DNA from: SHVZ01 sp044223515
GTDB lineage: Bacteria; Pseudomonadota; Alphaproteobacteria; SHVZ01
Direction: 5' to 3'
Length of the DNA stretch: 64,000 bases
Assembly (NCBI GenBank): GCA_044223515.1
Contig: JBGALV010000001.1
Span: forward strand, 62,001-126,000
Made by a program: the position numbers and the translations under genes. This document shows, in pieces, positions 26,460 through 34,901 of this stretch; the first letter of the stretch is position 1; the number at the start of each line of letters is the position of its first letter. Under the pieces are notes generated by a model that was not told the origin of the DNA, made no database searches, and saw nothing but the letters and a program-made list of their open reading frames with translations.

Positions 26460-27404
26460 TCATCTGGCTGTCCTCAGGCGCGGGTCGATCACGGCGTAGA
26501 GCAGGTCGACGACGAAGTTGATCACCACGACCTTGGCGGCCAGCAGCACCACCACGTCCTTCACCACGATCAGGTCGCGCTGGTTGATCGACTGGAAGAT
26601 CAGGCGGCCGAGGCCGGGCAGGTAGAAGACGTTTTCGATGATGATCGTGCCGGCCAGCAGGTTTGAGAACTGCAGGCCCATGATCGTGATCACGGGGATC
26701 AGCGAGTTCCGGAGCACGTGGCGCCACAGCGTCTGCGTGCGCGTGAGCCCCTTGGCGCGGGCGGTGCGGACGAAGTCCTCGCGCAGCACCTCGAGCACGG
26801 CCGAGCGGGTGACGCGGGCGAGGATCGCCGCCTGCACCAATGCCAGGGCAAAGGCCGGCAGGATCAGCGACTTGAGCGCGACCGGGCCCTCGCTCCAGCC
26901 GGGGAAGCCGCCGGCGGGAAGCCAGCCCAGGAACACCGCGAACAGCAGGACCAGCAGGATCGCGAACCAGAAGTTCGGGATCGCGATGCCGAGCTGGGTC
27001 GCGGTCATCACGCCGTAGTCGCCGATGGTGTTGTGCTTGGAGGCGGCGTAGACGCCCAGGGTCAGCGCGATCAGCGTCGTCAGGCTCATCGAGATCAGCG
27101 CCAGCGGCAGGGTCACCACCAGGCGCTCGCCGATCAGCTCGGCGACCGAGGAGCCGTAGGTGTGGCTGATGCCGAGGTCGCCACGTACGAGCCCGCCGAC
27201 CCAGATGAAATAGCGCTCGACCGGCGGCAGGTCGAGGCCGAGCTTGGCCCTGAGGGCCGCCACCGCGTCCGGCTGCGCGTCGATGCCGAGCATCAGCAGC
27301 GCCGGGTCGCCCGGCAGCACTTCCAGCACCAGGAACACCACCAGCGAGGTGGCGACCAGGGTGGCGATGAAGGCGGCGAGCCGGCGGAGCGTGAAGGAGA
27401 GCAT
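26460..27404 (-). CDS. dppB: Dipeptide/oligopeptide ABC permease (DppB type)
   Basis: A 314-residue permease with six membrane segments. The N-terminus has FLVLEVLPGDPALLML, typical of the family, and the coupling loop reads VRTARAKGLTRTQTLWRHVLRNSLIPV. The C-terminal membrane segments end with LYAVIDPRLR. The 79-base gap to the binding-protein gene upstream contains a strong hairpin, which may lower permease expression relative to the binding protein. Confidence 0.93.
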   Translation of the reverse strand: MLSFTLRRLAAFIATLVATSLVVFLVLEVLPGDPALLMLGIDAQPDAVAALRAKLGLDLPPVERYFIWVGGLVRGDLGISHTYGSSVAELIGERLVVTLPLALISMSLTTLIALTLGVYAASKHNTIGDYGVMTATQLGIAIPNFWFAILLVLLFAVFLGWLPAGGFPGWSEGPVALKSLILPAFALALVQAAILARVTRSAVLEVLREDFVRTARAKGLTRTQTLWRHVLRNSLIPVITIMGLQFSNLLAGTIIIENVFYLPGLGRLIFQSINQRDLIVVKDVVVLLAAKVVVINFVVDLLYAVIDPRLRTAR

Positions 27405-27428
27405 GCTTGGAAAGGCGTTTATAGCGAA

Positions 27429-27453
27429 AGCCCCCTCCGGGAGGGAGGGGGCT
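27429..27453 (-). terminator. Intercistronic hairpin between binding protein and permease genes
   Basis: AGCCCCCTCC at 27429-27438 pairs perfectly with GGAGGGGGCT at 27444-27453 across a five-base loop. It lies between the stop of the first binding-protein gene and dppB on the same strand. Such hairpins in ABC operons commonly stabilise the upstream message or partly terminate. Confidence 0.55.
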
Positions 27454-27483
27454 CTCTTCTAGGTCAAGCCTGCGGCCAGAGGG

Positions 27484-28965
27484 TCAGTCGACCCAGCGGA
27501 GCGAGGCGAGGTCGGTGACCGACACCGGCGAGCTCTTCCAGAAGCCGCGGAGCTTGGCGGCGTAGACGCCGGTGCGCGGCAGCTGGAACATGAAGGCATG
27601 GACCGCCTCTTCGGAGATCTTTCGCTGGATCTGCTGGTAGAGGTCCTTCTGCTTGTCGGTGTTGCTCTCGACCAGGACCGCCTTCATCAGCTTGTCCATC
27701 TCGTCGTTCTGGTAGCCGTAGTAGTAGTCCTTGCCGCGCGTGTAGTTGTCCTGATCCCAGGGCGACACGTGCGCGACCACGGTCATGTCGTAGTTCTTCT
27801 GCTTGTAGACGATGTCGAGCCACTGGGCCCATTCCATCGGCTCGATCTTCACGCGGATGCCGGCTTCCATGAGCTGGGCCGCGACGATTTCCGCGGAACG
27901 GCGTGCGTAGGCGAAGGGCGGCGGCTTGATGTTGATGTCGATGCCGTTCGGGTAGCCGGCCTCCTTCAGCAGCTCCTTCGCCTTGGCGATGTCGTGCGGG
28001 TAGCGGTTGGTGAGGTCGACGTACCACGGGTGATGCGGCGGGAAGTGGCTGCCGATCGGGATGCCGTAGCCCGAGGTCGCACCGTCGATGATCGCCTTCC
28101 GCTCGATCGCGTGGTTGACCGCGCGGCGCACGCGGATGTCGTCGAAAGGCTTCTTGTTGTTGTTCAGGATCAGGGGAACTTCGCCCTCGGTCGAGCCGAT
28201 GATCACCTGGAAGCGGCTGTCGGACTTGAAGCGGTCGAGGGTCTCGGTCGCGCCGATGGTCGGGAAGGCATCGATGTCCCCGGCCAGGAGCGCCGGCACC
28301 TGGGCCGCCGCGTCGGGCACGAACTTGAAGGTCGCCTGCCTGATCTGGGCCTTCGCCTGATCGCGATAGGTCGGCGACTTCTCAAGGACGACGCGGTCGC
28401 CCTTGACCCACTGCTTGAACTTGTAAGGACCTGACCCGACCGGGTTGGTCTTGTTGTTGTCGGCGGACTTCGGATCGAAGATCGCCGCACCGCCCGAGGC
28501 CATGAAGGAGAGGAACAGGCTGTTCGGCTCCTTCAGCTTCAGGACGACCGTCGTCGCGTCCGGCGTCTCGACGCCGGCGATGTTGGCGTAGTGGCGCTTG
28601 ATCGGGTTGGTCGAGGTGGGCAGCGCGTTGCGGTCGAAGTTCCACTTGACCGTCTCCGACGTCAGCTTCTCGCCGTTGTCGAAGACAATGCCCGGTGCCA
28701 GCTTGAAGGTGTAGGTCTTGCCGTCCTCGGCGACGGTCCACGAGGTCGCGAGCGAGGGCTGGACGGTCCCGTCCTCGCCGATGCGCGTCAGGCTCTCGTA
28801 GACGTTGACGCTGAAGATCACGTCGATCGCGGCAGCGGCGTTTTGCGTCGGATCGAGCACAGGCGGCTCGTCCTGCATTCCGATGACGATCGTGTCCTTG
28901 GCGGCGAGCGCGGCGGAGGCGCTCATCAGCAGTGCGACGGCGAGGGACGTCGAAAGAATACGCAT
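27484..28965 (-). CDS. Peptide ABC transporter substrate-binding protein (1)
   Basis: A 493-residue periplasmic binding protein of SBP family 5. It has a Sec signal peptide ending near ASAALAAK (residue 22), then QDEPPVLDPTQNAAAAIDV, the family motif YESLTRIGEDGTVQPSLATSW, and DDIRVRRAVNHAIERKAII. The ATG at 28965 has GGGAG eight bases upstream; the longer frame lacks a signal peptide start. It lies between a paralogous binding protein and dppB and probably feeds the DppBCDF channel with peptides. Confidence 0.92.
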   Translation of the reverse strand: MRILSTSLAVALLMSASAALAAKDTIVIGMQDEPPVLDPTQNAAAAIDVIFSVNVYESLTRIGEDGTVQPSLATSWTVAEDGKTYTFKLAPGIVFDNGEKLTSETVKWNFDRNALPTSTNPIKRHYANIAGVETPDATTVVLKLKEPNSLFLSFMASGGAAIFDPKSADNNKTNPVGSGPYKFKQWVKGDRVVLEKSPTYRDQAKAQIRQATFKFVPDAAAQVPALLAGDIDAFPTIGATETLDRFKSDSRFQVIIGSTEGEVPLILNNNKKPFDDIRVRRAVNHAIERKAIIDGATSGYGIPIGSHFPPHHPWYVDLTNRYPHDIAKAKELLKEAGYPNGIDINIKPPPFAYARRSAEIVAAQLMEAGIRVKIEPMEWAQWLDIVYKQKNYDMTVVAHVSPWDQDNYTRGKDYYYGYQNDEMDKLMKAVLVESNTDKQKDLYQQIQRKISEEAVHAFMFQLPRTGVYAAKLRGFWKSSPVSVTDLASLRWVD

Positions 28966-29037
28966 CGTCGTGCTCCCAGAAATCGAGGGGGCGAAACCGT
29001 GCCGAAGCAAGGTTGCGCCGCGGTGACGGTTATATGA

Positions 29038-30522
29038 CTAGTTCAGCCAGCGCACCTCGGTCAGGTCGTTGGCCTGGACCGGGCTGTTCTCCCAGAGGCC
29101 CTCGATCTTCGCGTTCCACACGCCCGTCTTCGGGAGCATGAAGAGGAAGCCGTTGACCGCGTCGGTCGCCAGCATGCGCTGCGCGTCGCCGAAGGCCTTG
29201 TTGCGGATCTCGTCCGTGCCGGCCGAGACCGTGAGGTCGATCAGCGCCTTGAACTCGGGCTTGCCGTACTGGAAGTAGTAGTTCGGGTCGGCGTAGATGT
29301 TGATGTCGAGCGGCTCGGTGTGGCTGATGATCGTCAGGTCGAACTGCTTGTTCTTGAACACCTGCTCGAGCCACTGCGGAAACTGCAGCTGCTCGATCTG
29401 CGCCTTGATGCCGACCTGCTCCAGCATCGCCGCGATCAGCTCGCCGCCGCGCTGCGCATAGGCCGGCGGGGGCAGGCGGAGCGACAGCGTCAGGTTGGTC
29501 TTTCCCGCTTCGGCCAGCAGAGCCTTCGCCTTCGCCGGGTCGTACGGATAGACGCCGGTCAGGTCGACATAGGCCGGATGGTTCGGCGAGAAGTGCGAGC
29601 CGATGGCGGTCGCGGTGCCGCCGGCGGCGCCGATGATGATCGCCTTGCGGTCGATCGCATGGCTGATCGCGCGGCGAACGCGGACGTCGTCGAGCGGCGC
29701 CTTCTTGTTGTTCATGGCGAGGATGGTCTCGCCCTCGGTGTTGCCGACCACGACCTTGAGCTTGGGATCGGCCTTGAGGCGGTCGAGGGCATCGCCGGCG
29801 CCGGTGTTGGGCGAGGCGTCGACGTCACCGGCGAGCAGGGCTGCGACAGTCGCCGCCGGATCCGGGATGAAGCGGAAGGTCGCCTTGTTGAGCTTGATGT
29901 TGGCGGCGTTCCAGTGATCGGGATTCTTCTCGATCTCGAGACGGTCGCCCTTGTTCCAGCGCACGAACTTGAACGGCCCGGTGCCGACCGGCTTCGCCTT
30001 CGCGTCCGCGATCGCGCCCGGCGCCACGACGACGGCCTCGCCCATGCCGACGAGGTAGGGCACGAGTCCGACCGGCTTCTTCAGCTTGATGACGACGGTG
30101 CCCGGGTCCGGTGTCTCCACCTCCATGCCGTTGTCGGTCAGCATCGACTTCTTCGGGTTGGCGCTGTCGGCCGAGGTGGTACGCGCCAGCGACTGCGCGA
30201 CCGCGGCCGAGGTCAGCTCGGTGCCGTCGTGAAACTTGACGCCGCGGCGAAGCTTGAACGTGTAGGTGAGGCCGTCCTGCGAGAGGGTCCACTCGGTCGC
30301 CAGCGCCGGCTGCACCAGGCTCTTGCGGTCGAGGCGGGTCAGGCCTTCGTAGACGTTGGTGTAGAGGATTTCCTTGATCGCGGCGGCCGGGCTCAGGACC
30401 GGATCGAGATGCGGCGGCTCGAGCGCCATGCTAAGCGTGATCGAGTCCTTCTGGGCGTGCGCGCCGGCGGCGGCGAGCATGGCGGACGCGAACGCGGCCG
30501 CGAACAGCGAGGGCTTGCGCAT
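29038..30522 (-). CDS. Peptide ABC transporter substrate-binding protein (2)
   Basis: A 494-residue paralogue of the next gene downstream, with the same layout: signal peptide ending AAAGAHAQ, then SMALEPPHLDPVLSPAAAIKE, YEGLTRLDRKSLVQPALATEW and DDVRVRRAISHAIDRKAII. The two share long blocks, pointing to tandem duplication, but differ in the ligand-facing C-terminal half (for instance LDINIYADPNYYFQYG against WDQDNYTRGKDYYYGY). It is the first gene of the operon, so the 164-base gap upstream probably holds the promoter. Confidence 0.92.
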   Translation of the reverse strand: MRKPSLFAAAFASAMLAAAGAHAQKDSITLSMALEPPHLDPVLSPAAAIKEILYTNVYEGLTRLDRKSLVQPALATEWTLSQDGLTYTFKLRRGVKFHDGTELTSAAVAQSLARTTSADSANPKKSMLTDNGMEVETPDPGTVVIKLKKPVGLVPYLVGMGEAVVVAPGAIADAKAKPVGTGPFKFVRWNKGDRLEIEKNPDHWNAANIKLNKATFRFIPDPAATVAALLAGDVDASPNTGAGDALDRLKADPKLKVVVGNTEGETILAMNNKKAPLDDVRVRRAISHAIDRKAIIIGAAGGTATAIGSHFSPNHPAYVDLTGVYPYDPAKAKALLAEAGKTNLTLSLRLPPPAYAQRGGELIAAMLEQVGIKAQIEQLQFPQWLEQVFKNKQFDLTIISHTEPLDINIYADPNYYFQYGKPEFKALIDLTVSAGTDEIRNKAFGDAQRMLATDAVNGFLFMLPKTGVWNAKIEGLWENSPVQANDLTEVRWLN

Positions 30523-30686
30523 CTGAATCTTTGTCCTTCCCGAGAGGCGCCGAGGATACGAGTCAAATGCTCGCCCATCGGCCGCCGTGAGGCAAGGGGG
30601 AGGGGCCGGAAAACAACGGTTTTCCGTCGAAGTCACGAGATAGGGAACGTCATCCGGCCGAGGCCGTGCGGGACGCGCGTGACGTC

Positions 30687-31685
30687 CTAGAGCGTCTTCC
30701 AGCCGGGGAAGCGGCCCAGCGTCTCGGCGTGGTAGACGGCGCGGGCGACGGCGCGGGAAAGGCAGTCGGCCGCCATGTGGCCGACCAGGGTCAGCATCGA
30801 GAGGTCGGCGAGCGGCAGCCTGCCGGTCGAAAGCGCGAAGACCGTGTCGCCGTCGGCCGGCGTATGAACCGGCCGGATCGCGCGCGCCAGGCCGTCATCG
30901 GCCATCAGCGCCATGCGCCGGGCCTCGCCCTTGTCGAGCCTCACATTGGTCGCGACGATCGCGATCGTCGTGTTGGCGGCGGGGGACGGCGGCAGCGGCG
31001 GCCGCGGCATCTCCAGATCCAGCGATCCGGTCAGCTTGGGCGGGCCGAGGCCGCCGAACTCTCCGTCCTGCTCGAAGGGCCAGGCCCAGAAGTGGCGGGA
31101 GCCCGGCATGACCGTCTCGCCCCAGGAATTGACCGCGACCAGCGCGCCGACCTGGATGCCGTCCGACGAGACCAGCGAGGCCGAGCCCAGGCCGCCCTTG
31201 AGCCTGCCGGCCTTGGCGCCAAGCCCGGCGCCGACATTGCCGAGCGGGAAGTCGAGCCCGATCGCACGCGTCGCCTCGGCGCCAAGCCGGCGATAGGGCG
31301 GATCCTCGCCCCAGGACTTGTCGCCGCCGTTGATGAGGTCGAACAGGATCGCGGCCGGCACGATCGGGACGACAGCCGTGTTGATCTTGTAGCCCCGGCC
31401 AGTCGCCGCCAGCACGTTGGTGGCACCGGCCGCCGCATCGATGCCGAACATCGAGCCGCCCGAGAGCACGATAGCGTCGATCGCATCGACCCGGCAGGAG
31501 GGGTCGAGCGCGTTGATGTCGCGGGTGCCGGGCGCGCCGCCGCGGACCTCGGCGGCGGCGACCGCGCGCTCGTCGGGAACGACGACGGTCGAGCCGCTCC
31601 AGGCCTTGGCGTCGACCGCGTTGCCGACGCGGATGCCGTCGACGTCGGTGATCAGGTTGCGCGGCCCGGGCTTCAGGCGGCTCAT
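30687..31685 (-). CDS. P1-family self-processing peptidase/amide hydrolase (S58, DmpA/NylC type)
   Basis: A 332-residue N-terminal nucleophile hydrolase precursor. The family opening NLITDVDGIRVGNA is present, followed by VLSGGSMFGIDAAAGA and NSWGETVMPGS. The self-cleavage site is visible as ANTTIAIVATNV, with N238-T239 as the expected cleavage point and T239 as the new N-terminal nucleophile, as in NylC; DmpA uses serine at this position. Members cut N-terminal D-amino acids, beta-peptides or amides. It is the last gene of the carbohydrate ABC operon and overlaps the preceding start by four bases, but its link to sugar uptake is unclear. Confidence 0.88.
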   Translation of the reverse strand: MSRLKPGPRNLITDVDGIRVGNAVDAKAWSGSTVVVPDERAVAAAEVRGGAPGTRDINALDPSCRVDAIDAIVLSGGSMFGIDAAAGATNVLAATGRGYKINTAVVPIVPAAILFDLINGGDKSWGEDPPYRRLGAEATRAIGLDFPLGNVGAGLGAKAGRLKGGLGSASLVSSDGIQVGALVAVNSWGETVMPGSRHFWAWPFEQDGEFGGLGPPKLTGSLDLEMPRPPLPPSPAANTTIAIVATNVRLDKGEARRMALMADDGLARAIRPVHTPADGDTVFALSTGRLPLADLSMLTLVGHMAADCLSRAVARAVYHAETLGRFPGWKTL

Positions 31686-32095
31686 GCGTCCTGGTCCTTG
31701 AGCGTGACGCCGAGCACGATGAAGGTGACGGCGAGGCCGGCGGCCGAAAGGGCCGCCAGTGTGCCCCAGGTCCAGCCGTATTGCGCGCCGACGAAAACGA
31801 CGCCGCCCCAGAACGACAGGAAGGCGAAGGTCGAGGAGAGGATCATGAAGCCCGCCCGCACCATCTGCTTGGCGATGCGGGACGCCTTCATCGACTCCTT
31901 GATCGAGGTGGTCATCTGGGTATGGCGGATGGCCGAGGCAATCTCTTCGCGCGCCATCTTCTGCCAGTCGCTCAGATACATGCCGGTCTGGCCGATCTCG
32001 AGCTTTTCCTTGTCGGGGTTCTCGATCGCCTCGCGCAGGCGGTCGACGATCTCCTTCGCCTGCTCTTCGGGCGATTTCTTCTTTCTGCCTAGCAT
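31682..32095 (-). CDS. Small membrane protein of unknown function, 137 residues
   Basis: The N-terminal 75 residues are charged and helical (MLGRKKKSPEEQAKEIVDRL), followed by two closely spaced hydrophobic segments (about residues 80-103 and 110-132) with AFLSFWGGVVFVGAQYGWTW between them, predicting a hairpin in the membrane with both ends inside. I recognise no named family. It sits between another small protein and the peptidase and is coupled to the peptidase by overlap. Confidence 0.7.
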   Translation of the reverse strand: MLGRKKKSPEEQAKEIVDRLREAIENPDKEKLEIGQTGMYLSDWQKMAREEIASAIRHTQMTTSIKESMKASRIAKQMVRAGFMILSSTFAFLSFWGGVVFVGAQYGWTWGTLAALSAAGLAVTFIVLGVTLKDQDA

Positions 32096-32107
32096 TCGGC
32101 GCGCACC

Positions 32108-32479
32108 TTAACGGGAGTCGCTTCCTTGAGCCAGCCAGCGCCGCATGGCCTGGGCGGCGAGGTCGGGGTGGCGCTGCAGCAGCTCCGCCAGCCGCCTGGT
32201 CGAGGCCGCGTTGATCCTGCCCTCGATACGCCGGACGTTGATCACCGCATCCAGCATGTCCTCCGGCTGCTCCTTGCGGACGGACACCGGCGCTCTGGGA
32301 TCGATGCGCGGCGCCGCGAGAGGCCCGCTGGCGGGCGGCAGTGCAGGGCGGGGCGTACCCGGAGCCGGCGGCGTGCCATGGGCGGCATTCAGTTGCAGCG
32401 CACGGACGAGCATCGACTTCGCCAGCATGGCGACGGCGAGGACCACGATCCCGGCGAAGAACGATTTGAGAAAGGCCAC
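32108..32479 (-). CDS. Hypothetical protein with N-terminal membrane anchor, 123 residues
   Basis: Residues about 3-22 (FLKSFFAGIVVLAVAMLA) form one membrane segment or uncleaved signal. A proline-rich linker (about 35-65) leads to a soluble helical part with RIEGRINAASTRRLAELLQRHPD. No catalytic motif is seen and no family is recognised. It lies 11 bases after the sugar kinase gene in the same operon. Confidence 0.65.
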   Translation of the reverse strand: MAFLKSFFAGIVVLAVAMLAKSMLVRALQLNAAHGTPPAPGTPRPALPPASGPLAAPRIDPRAPVSVRKEQPEDMLDAVINVRRIEGRINAASTRRLAELLQRHPDLAAQAMRRWLAQGSDSR

Positions 32480-32489
32480 GCCGGCAGCC

Positions 32490-33389
32490 TTAAGCCGCCT
32501 GACCCCTGGCCGCCAGGCGGGCAGCGGCCTCGACCGGCGGCTGGGTCACATGGCGGAGCGTGGCGTCGCGCGGTAGCGACGCGCGGAAATGCGAGAAGAT
32601 CAGCGGGCTCGCCCGGGACGCACCACCGGCCAGCGTGACCGGCTGCTCACGCCCGAGCCGCTGTATCAGCACGCGGGCGAGCCTGGCGAGTTCCTCGCCG
32701 GCCGAGCTCAGGATCGCGGTCGCGATCGAGTCGTCGCGGGCGGCGGCCTTGGCGACGGCCGGAGTCAGGGCGGCAACGGCCGCCCGTCCCCCGCCATAGA
32801 CGTGGCGGCGGACATGTTCCCAGTCGAGGGCGCCGAGGGCATGTCCGAGCTCCTGGCCGAGCGCGCCGGGATCGCGGCCTTCGTCCTGGGCGCGCACCAG
32901 AGCGGTCAGCGCCCGCCGGCCGATCCAGTAGCCTCCGCCGGCGTCGTCGATCAAATAGCCGTGTCCGCCGGCGCGCTCGGTCCTGCCGTCGGGGGCCAGG
33001 TGGAAGGCGACCGAGCCGGTACCGGCATAGACCAGGATCCCTTCGCCCGGCTCGAAGGCCGAGCGGTAGGCGATCCGCATGTCGTCGACGACCTGGACCG
33101 CGCCCGGGGCGAGCCGGAAGGCGCTGGCGAGCCAACCGGCCATCAGCTCGGCGGTCTCGGACCCGGTCGAGAGCCCGGTGATTCCGGCGCAGATGCGGTC
33201 AGGCTTGCCGGCGGCCTCGACCTGGATCAGCAGCTCGGTGATCGCCGCTTGGGCCGCGGCGCGCGCGGCGGAATCGAAGACGTGCCCGGTCAGCGGGCCC
33301 AGCGTGCCTTCGCCGAGGATCCGCCCGCTTTCGTGCTCCAGCCGCCAGCGGGCGCCGGTGCCGCCGCCATCGAGACCGAGTCCGATCAT
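32490..33389 (-). CDS. N-acetylglucosamine kinase-type ATPase (BadF/BadG family)
   Basis: A 299-residue ASKHA-fold kinase. The phosphate-1 motif GLGLDGGGTGARW is at the N-terminus, GITGLSTGSE and VVDDMRIAYRSAF provide the connecting and catalytic segments, the second phosphate motif is LVYAGTGSVAF, and the adenosine motif is LAGGASRASPLI. Family members phosphorylate N-acetylglucosamine or related amino sugars. The adjacent nanE gene and sugar ABC transporter support a role in amino-sugar use, with ManNAc or GlcNAc as likely substrates. Confidence 0.83.
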   Translation of the reverse strand: MIGLGLDGGGTGARWRLEHESGRILGEGTLGPLTGHVFDSAARAAAQAAITELLIQVEAAGKPDRICAGITGLSTGSETAELMAGWLASAFRLAPGAVQVVDDMRIAYRSAFEPGEGILVYAGTGSVAFHLAPDGRTERAGGHGYLIDDAGGGYWIGRRALTALVRAQDEGRDPGALGQELGHALGALDWEHVRRHVYGGGRAAVAALTPAVAKAAARDDSIATAILSSAGEELARLARVLIQRLGREQPVTLAGGASRASPLIFSHFRASLPRDATLRHVTQPPVEAAARLAARGQAA

Positions 33390-33402
33390 AAAGCCCAGAT
33401 TA

Positions 33403-34080
33403 TCAGCGCCCGTTGCCGGGTACAGCCGCGGTGAATCGACGCGTGATCTCGCGCGGATTGGTGATGGCGGTGCCGATCACCACGGCCGCGGCGCCGAGCT
33501 CGAAGGCGTGGGCGACTTCCTCCGGCGTCCAGAACCGGCCCTCGGCGATCACCGGCAGCCGGACATGCTCGAGGACCTGGCGCAGAAGATCGAGGTCCGG
33601 GCCGGGCGAGCGGGCTCTGGCGTCGGTATAGCCGGCGAGCGTCGTCGCGATCGCGTCGGCGCCGTGGCCGAGCGCGCTCATCGCCGTCTCCAGCGTGTCG
33701 ACGTCGGCCAGCACCGGCTTCTTCAGGTCCGTATGGATGCAGCGGATCAGGTCGGCGACCGGCTCGCCGGCGCGCGGCCTGGACGTCGCGTCGATCGCGA
33801 TCATGTCGGCGCCGGCCTCGGCGACGGCGCGGGCGGCTTCCACGCTCGGCGTGATCGCGACAGGATGGTCGTCGTAGATCTTGTTGATGCCGATGATCGG
33901 CAGCCGCGTCACGGCGCGGATGGCGCGGACGTTCTCGGGGCCGTTGGCGCGGATCGCCCCGGCGCCGCCGGCCTCGGCCGCCTGTGCCATCGCCGCCATG
34001 AAAACGTCGCCGTGCAGCGGATTGTCGACGCGGGCCTGGCAGGAGACCACGAGCGTGGGAGTCGGGAAGGGAAGCGTCAT
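33403..34080 (-). CDS. nanE: N-acylglucosamine-6-phosphate 2-epimerase
   Basis: NanE converts N-acetylmannosamine 6-phosphate to N-acetylglucosamine 6-phosphate in sialic acid and ManNAc breakdown. The 225-residue TIM barrel shows VSCQARVDNPLHG, GAGAIRANGPENVRAI, IGINKIYDD (with the catalytic lysine), IAIDATSRPR, VLADVDTLE, GADAIATTLAGYT and VIAEGRFWTPEEV, all family landmarks. Its start overlaps the end of the upstream permease gene by four bases. Confidence 0.93.
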   Translation of the reverse strand: MTLPFPTPTLVVSCQARVDNPLHGDVFMAAMAQAAEAGGAGAIRANGPENVRAIRAVTRLPIIGINKIYDDHPVAITPSVEAARAVAEAGADMIAIDATSRPRAGEPVADLIRCIHTDLKKPVLADVDTLETAMSALGHGADAIATTLAGYTDARARSPGPDLDLLRQVLEHVRLPVIAEGRFWTPEEVAHAFELGAAAVVIGTAITNPREITRRFTAAVPGNGR

Positions 34081-34901
34081 CCCTTCACCGCGCCCGAGGT
34101 CAAGCCGGCGATGAACTGCCGCGAGAGGGCGATGTAGACCAGGGTCAGGGGTAGGGCCGACAGGGTCAGGCCGGCGAACAGCACGCCCCAGTCGGTGGAG
34201 TATTCACCCATGAACACGGTCAGCCCCTGCGGCAGCGTCTTGGCATGATCCGACTGGATCAGAACAAGCGGGAAGAAGAAGTCGTTCCAGATGGGCACCG
34301 CGTTGTGAATGCCGGCGATGACCAGGGCGGGGCGCGAGAGGGGGATCATGATCCGCCCGAGGATCAAGGCCTCGCTGGCGCCATCGATCCGGGCGGCCTC
34401 CTCGAGCTCGGCCGGGATGGTCTTGAGGAACCCGGTCATGATGAAAACGGTCGAGGGCAGCCCCATCGCCGCATAGACCAGGATCAGGCCGAGCCGGCTG
34501 TCGATCAGGTCGAGGGTCTTGAGCTCGATGAACAAAGGGATGATCGCGAGCTTGAGCGGCACCATCAGCCCGGCGAGGAAGAAAAGGTAGATCGCCTCGT
34601 TGCCGCGGAAGGCGTATCGCGCGAGCGCGTAGGCGGCGAGCGTGCCTGAGGCCAGCATCAGCGCGATCGAGGCGACGGTCACCAGGACCGAGTTCCCGAG
34701 ATAGGCGATGAAGCGCGTCTCGCGCCAGATGGTCTCGATGTTGGCGAGGTTCCAGGCCGACGGCAGCGCGAAGGGCGAGGCGTAGATCTCCGCCGTCGGC
34801 TTGAACGCTGAGAGCACCATCACCAGCACCGGATAGAGCATCAGCAGCGTCGTCATCGCGAGCACCGCTTGATACATCGCCGCTTGCCAGGATTTGAGCA
34901 T
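34077..34901 (-). CDS. Carbohydrate ABC transporter permease (MalG type)
   Basis: A 274-residue permease with six membrane segments. The EAA coupling loop is clear as EEAARIDGASEALILGRIMIPLSRPAL, given here in part: IDGASEALILGRI and IPLSRPALV. It starts where the first permease stops (TGATG), so the two form one unit and the heterodimeric channel. The C-terminal QFIAGLTSGAVKG is the usual ending of this family. Confidence 0.93.
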   Translation of the reverse strand: MLKSWQAAMYQAVLAMTTLLMLYPVLVMVLSAFKPTAEIYASPFALPSAWNLANIETIWRETRFIAYLGNSVLVTVASIALMLASGTLAAYALARYAFRGNEAIYLFFLAGLMVPLKLAIIPLFIELKTLDLIDSRLGLILVYAAMGLPSTVFIMTGFLKTIPAELEEAARIDGASEALILGRIMIPLSRPALVIAGIHNAVPIWNDFFFPLVLIQSDHAKTLPQGLTVFMGEYSTDWGVLFAGLTLSALPLTLVYIALSRQFIAGLTSGAVKG

